From contig JAJCZX010000038.1 of NCBI GenBank assembly GCA_029262195.1, positions 124,001 to 188,000 of the forward strand: DNA of 64,000 nt, given 5' to 3'. The notes under the pieces were generated by a model that saw only the letters and a list, made by a program, of their open reading frames with translations, was not told the DNA's origin and did not search any database. Shown here piece after piece: positions 61,297 through 64,000 of the stretch. The position numbers and the translations under genes are program-made. The number at the start of each line of letters is the position of its first letter. Positions within the stretch are counted from its first letter, which is position 1. This DNA is from Gemmatimonadota bacterium (lineage in GTDB: Bacteria; Gemmatimonadota; Gemmatimonadetes; Gemmatimonadales; GWC2-71-9).

Positions 61297-62111
61297 GTGG
61301 CTTCTTCTTTGATTTTGGCAGTAACCGAAACATTCCCCTTGTGACTGGGTCGGTGAGCAACAATTTCACCCTGCAGGCGCCCTCCGAGCAAGGTGATGTC
61401 ACCCAGCAGGTCTAACATTTTGTGGCGAACGAATTCGTCATCCCATCTCAACGCGGACCCCACCAGCCCGTCTTCAGACAGCACGACGGCGTTTTCCTCG
61501 CCAGCACCTTTGATTAGTCCGGCATCCCGCAGTTGCTTAACCTCATTCAAAAAGCCGAACGTTCGCGCCTTGCTGATTTCTTTCAAGAAACTTTCGGGCG
61601 ACATCTGAACACTGAGCTCCTGGCGTCCGATCAGAGGATGATCCCACTCAATTGACGTTGTGAAGGTGAGCCCCGGGGCCGGACGGACGGTATATGACTC
61701 ACCTAAAGAAAAAGGGTCGGTCACCACGAAAGTTCGCGCCGATCTGGTGGTCTCAATCACACCTGCATCTAGAAGTGCCCGGGCGAAGGAATCAGCGCTT
61801 CCATCCATCGCCGGTGGTTCGGGACCGGAAAGGTCGACCGTAACATCATCGACTCCTACTCCGGCGGTCGCGGCAAGAACGTGTTCGACGGTTGACACCG
61901 AGACCCCATGCTCGGTTAACTCCGTACGCCTTTCTGTTTCCGATACGTTTTCGACGATCGCCCGAACAAGGGGCATTCCATACAGATCCGTTCGCCTGAA
62001 TACGATTCCGGGGCCAGTCGCCGGGCGAAAGGTGAGAGTTGCAGACTCTCCGGTATGTAAACCCACTCCATTCAGAGAAGCAGGCCGGGCAATAGTTCTA
62101 CTCGGAGGCAT
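61284..62111 (-). CDS. lpxC: UDP-3-O-acyl-N-acetylglucosamine deacetylase
   Basis: LpxC is the zinc enzyme of the committed step of lipid A synthesis. The 275-residue protein has L-H-T-G near residue 17, the zinc ligand in V-E-H-V-L-A-A-T-A-G near 77, and H-K-M-L-D-L-L-G-D-I-T-L-L-G with a late H-R-P-S-H-K-G-N. It is slightly shorter than the E. coli protein but complete. Confidence 0.95.
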   Translation of the reverse strand: MPPSRTIARPASLNGVGLHTGESATLTFRPATGPGIVFRRTDLYGMPLVRAIVENVSETERRTELTEHGVSVSTVEHVLAATAGVGVDDVTVDLSGPEPPAMDGSADSFARALLDAGVIETTRSARTFVVTDPFSLGESYTVRPAPGLTFTTSIEWDHPLIGRQELSVQMSPESFLKEISKARTFGFLNEVKQLRDAGLIKGAGEENAVVLSEDGLVGSALRWDDEFVRHKMLDLLGDITLLGGRLQGEIVAHRPSHKGNVSVTAKIKEEATCKL

Positions 62112-63135
62112 CGTCGGCGACTAGTGATTCCAGGCCATCAAGAATCAAAGTGATCCTCCGCAATGCGGCCACCTGACGCAGAACCTCACGGTGGTTGCGA
62201 GCCGGGTAACCCGACACGGTCGCCCCGACAGCAATATCTCCGATGACGCCACTCTGCGCTCCTATGCGAGCACCGGTACCAACCGTCAGATGCCCGGCGA
62301 GCCCTGCCTGGCCGGCCACAGTCACGCGATCTTCCAGAACGGTACTACCCGCCAACCCTACCTGGGCGACAAGGATACAGTCCTCACCGATCTGAACGTT
62401 GTGAGCAATCTGAACCAGGTTGTCAATTTTCGTACGGGCCCCGATAACGGTGGCTTCCACACTTCCGCTATCGATCGTCGTGTTGGCCCCAACCTCCACA
62501 TCGTCGTGAAGGATGCAGCCGCCCGGGTGAGGAATTCTGCGGGAGTTTGATGAGCCCGGTACGAAACCAAAACCGGGGGTGCCGACTCTAGCTCCCGCCA
62601 GCACCGAGACGCGATTTCCGAGTACAACGCCGTCACATAAGACTGCGGTGTCGCTGATGACGCATTCATCCCCGACGGTGACCCCGCGGCCCACAATCAC
62701 CTGGCTTCCGATTCGGCAGTTTTCCCCCAATACCGAGTCGGATCCAATGGCGCTACCACGCCCGATCGCCACACGGCCTTTCCATCGGGCGCCAGTCTCT
62801 ATCACAACCCCCTGCGAGATTCCCCACTCCGAGGCTGGCGCCGGAAACAGTTGCTTCAGCAGGATCTGGACTGCTTCGTGTGGGTCGTCGACCAGCACCA
62901 CTGTCTTGCTATCGGTTTCACGTTCGTACCGATTAGGACTGATCAGGACCGCGGCCGCTCCCGTGGCTTCGTATTGGTCCTGATAACCGGCCCCACCCAG
63001 AAACGACAGATCGCCGGGACCGGCCTTCTCCAGACTGGCTATCCCAGCGATCAACACATCGCTGTCACCGACAATTTCTCCGCCTACCAGGACCGCCAGC
63101 TCGCGAAGCATCGCAGGCTGAGCGAAGAATGGCAC
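62098..63135 (-). CDS. lpxD: UDP-3-O-(3-hydroxyacyl)glucosamine N-acyltransferase
   Basis: LpxD adds the second acyl chain to the lipid A precursor. The 345-residue protein has an N-terminal substrate domain (I-A-S-L-E-K-A-G-P-G-D-L-S-F-L), a hexapeptide beta helix with the catalytic I-A-H-N-V-Q-I-G near 250, and a C-terminal helix. It overlaps lpxC by 14 bases and abuts the Skp-like gene. Confidence 0.95.
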   Translation of the reverse strand: MPFFAQPAMLRELAVLVGGEIVGDSDVLIAGIASLEKAGPGDLSFLGGAGYQDQYEATGAAAVLISPNRYERETDSKTVVLVDDPHEAVQILLKQLFPAPASEWGISQGVVIETGARWKGRVAIGRGSAIGSDSVLGENCRIGSQVIVGRGVTVGDECVISDTAVLCDGVVLGNRVSVLAGARVGTPGFGFVPGSSNSRRIPHPGGCILHDDVEVGANTTIDSGSVEATVIGARTKIDNLVQIAHNVQIGEDCILVAQVGLAGSTVLEDRVTVAGQAGLAGHLTVGTGARIGAQSGVIGDIAVGATVSGYPARNHREVLRQVAALRRITLILDGLESLVADDASE

Positions 63136-63684
63136 CTAGGGAGTTCCCAACCTTTGAATGATGGTCGGAGTCAGGTCCAGAGCCCGGTCAGCTGCTACAA
63201 TTACGCCGGCACCGCTGGCCACGTCGAGCACAACGCCGATTCCGCGCTCAGCTCTAACACCTTCGATAACAGCAGAGACACGTTCTTCAATCGGGCCAAC
63301 CAGCTCCCGCTCACGCCTCTGAGCCTGTTGACGCAACTGGTCGGCGCGGGCAAGGTTGTCCGTCTGCATCTGCTGCAGCGCGGTCTCCCTCTCTTCCTTA
63401 GCCGTGGGGCTCAGGATAAGAGATTGGCGCTGATACTCAGCAACTGCGGAGTCCATCTGGACCTGTAATTGCTGGATTTCTGCCTGATACCCGCGCATCT
63501 CCCCGGCGAACGTGGATTCGGCTTGAACATACCCCGGTGTCTGCTGCAAAATCGCCTGGGTGTTCACCCACGCGATCGTGGTGTTCGCCGAAGTACCGGC
63601 GGGCGTCTGCACCTGCGGCATCGCCAAAGCGACAACCATCAACAGCGGCACTCCCGCAGCTATATGAGCAACTTTCTTATCCAA
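63136..63684 (-). CDS. skp: Skp/OmpH-family periplasmic chaperone
   Basis: Skp-type chaperones carry unfolded outer-membrane proteins to the BAM complex. From the TTG at 63684, four bases after GAGGGA, it is 182 residues: a signal-like hydrophobic start, I-A-W-V-N-T-Q-A-I-L-Q-Q-T-P-G near 38, and a long charged coiled coil. The longer reading from 63774 has no good ribosome site. It lies between bamA and lpxD as in many Gram-negatives. Confidence 0.88.
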   Translation of the reverse strand: MDKKVAHIAAGVPLLMVVALAMPQVQTPAGTSANTTIAWVNTQAILQQTPGYVQAESTFAGEMRGYQAEIQQLQVQMDSAVAEYQRQSLILSPTAKEERETALQQMQTDNLARADQLRQQAQRRERELVGPIEERVSAVIEGVRAERGIGVVLDVASGAGVIVAADRALDLTPTIIQRLGTP

Positions 63685-63718
63685 TTTTCCCTCTAACGTT
63701 GTTGAATTAGCACGTTTA

Positions 63719-64000
63719 TTAAAAGAACTGGCCAAGTCGAAAATGGAATTTCCAACCCGGATCACCATTCCCATTTACATCAATCCGGTCGAACCCATAC
63801 GCGTAGTCGAGTCCGATTGGACCTAGCGGAGACAACATCGACAGCCCTACGCCAGCTCCGCGAAAGAGTCGTGTCGGATTAAACTCACCCGGCTTGGACC
63901 ACACGTTACCAGCATCCATATAGGTGGAGAAATAGATCGATTGGCTCACACGCATGCCAATCTCTCCGGTCATAGCAAAATAGGTCCCACCAAAGGCGTC
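63719..64000 (-). CDS. bamA: Outer-membrane assembly factor BamA, C-terminal end (5' part outside window)
   Basis: The last 93 residues of a BamA/Omp85 barrel are visible. They include F-R-G-A-G-V-G-L-S-M-L-S-P-L-G-P-I-G-L-D-Y-A-Y-G, the typical final strands, and the terminal F-H-F-R-L-G-Q-F-F with the aromatic last residue needed for assembly. The frame is open to the window edge, so the gene continues beyond 64000. Confidence 0.92.
   Translation of the reverse strand, partial: DAFGGTYFAMTGEIGMRVSQSIYFSTYMDAGNVWSKPGEFNPTRLFRGAGVGLSMLSPLGPIGLDYAYGFDRIDVNGNGDPGWKFHFRLGQFF

Overview
The window looks like a chromosomal segment of a Gram-negative (diderm) bacterium. It carries a full lipid A block (lpxA, lpxB, lpxC, lpxD, fabZ, an lpxK fusion), the C-terminal end of BamA, a TonB-dependent receptor, and an exosortase/PEP-CTERM system. 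The bamA-skp-lpxD-lpxC-fabZ-lpxA-lpxB order, a bacillithiol BshC, the arginine-rich PEP-CTERM tails and the many overlapping stop/start codons fit Gemmatimonadota or a neighbouring FCB-type lineage. This is inference from gene content; no rRNA is present to confirm it. There are two tRNAs, no CRISPR array and no transposase.

Layout. 1-1.6 kb: a GNAT acetyltransferase cut by the window edge and a DUF362 lipoprotein. 1.6-7.3 kb: a repeat-built lipoprotein coupled to a TonB-dependent receptor. 7.5-28 kb: the exopolysaccharide and protein-sorting region. It holds two PEP-CTERM proteins, exosortase and EpsI, a sugar transferase, a PrsR-type sigma-54 activator, a Wzc-like tyrosine autokinase, a Wza-like export protein, a histidine kinase, a degenerate response regulator, a degenerate malate synthase, an FkbH-ACP-MBOAT-SGNH acylation cassette and a PEP-CTERM-type CAAX protease. 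At least five transcription units, counting the receptor unit, carry recognisable -24/-12 (sigma-54) promoters. I read the region as one PrsR-controlled regulon that builds and decorates a polysaccharide and sorts proteins to it.

28.9-32.1 kb: a compact RiPP-like locus. Two tandem precursor peptides (51 and 41 aa; nearly identical leaders, unrelated cores) are followed by a strong attenuator hairpin. Then come four overlapping genes: an HprK-like kinase, a PqqD-like leader-binding protein, a B2-type transglutaminase-fold protease and a nucleotidyltransferase. This is the lasso-peptide accessory set without the macrolactam cyclase, and the cores lack the acidic acceptor needed for a lasso ring. 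It is the best candidate for an undescribed system here.

32.3-40.5 kb: a housekeeping operon (DUF512 radical SAM protein, der, plsY, gpsA, a MerR regulator, surE, pcm, dedA, acylphosphatase, apt), plus a zinc-ribbon membrane protein and tRNA-Gly. 40.6-41.5 kb: an XRE regulator facing two small related proteins. 41.6-64 kb: a peptide transporter, an amino-acid exporter, a BtuF-like binding protein, an SDR, a TPR protein, larC, threonine synthase, uvrC, murJ, bshC, a methyltransferase, an AMMECR1 protein, rlmH, glutamate dehydrogenase and the lipid A/outer-membrane operon, almost all on the minus strand. Short heptanucleotide repeats sit at several gene ends in this half.
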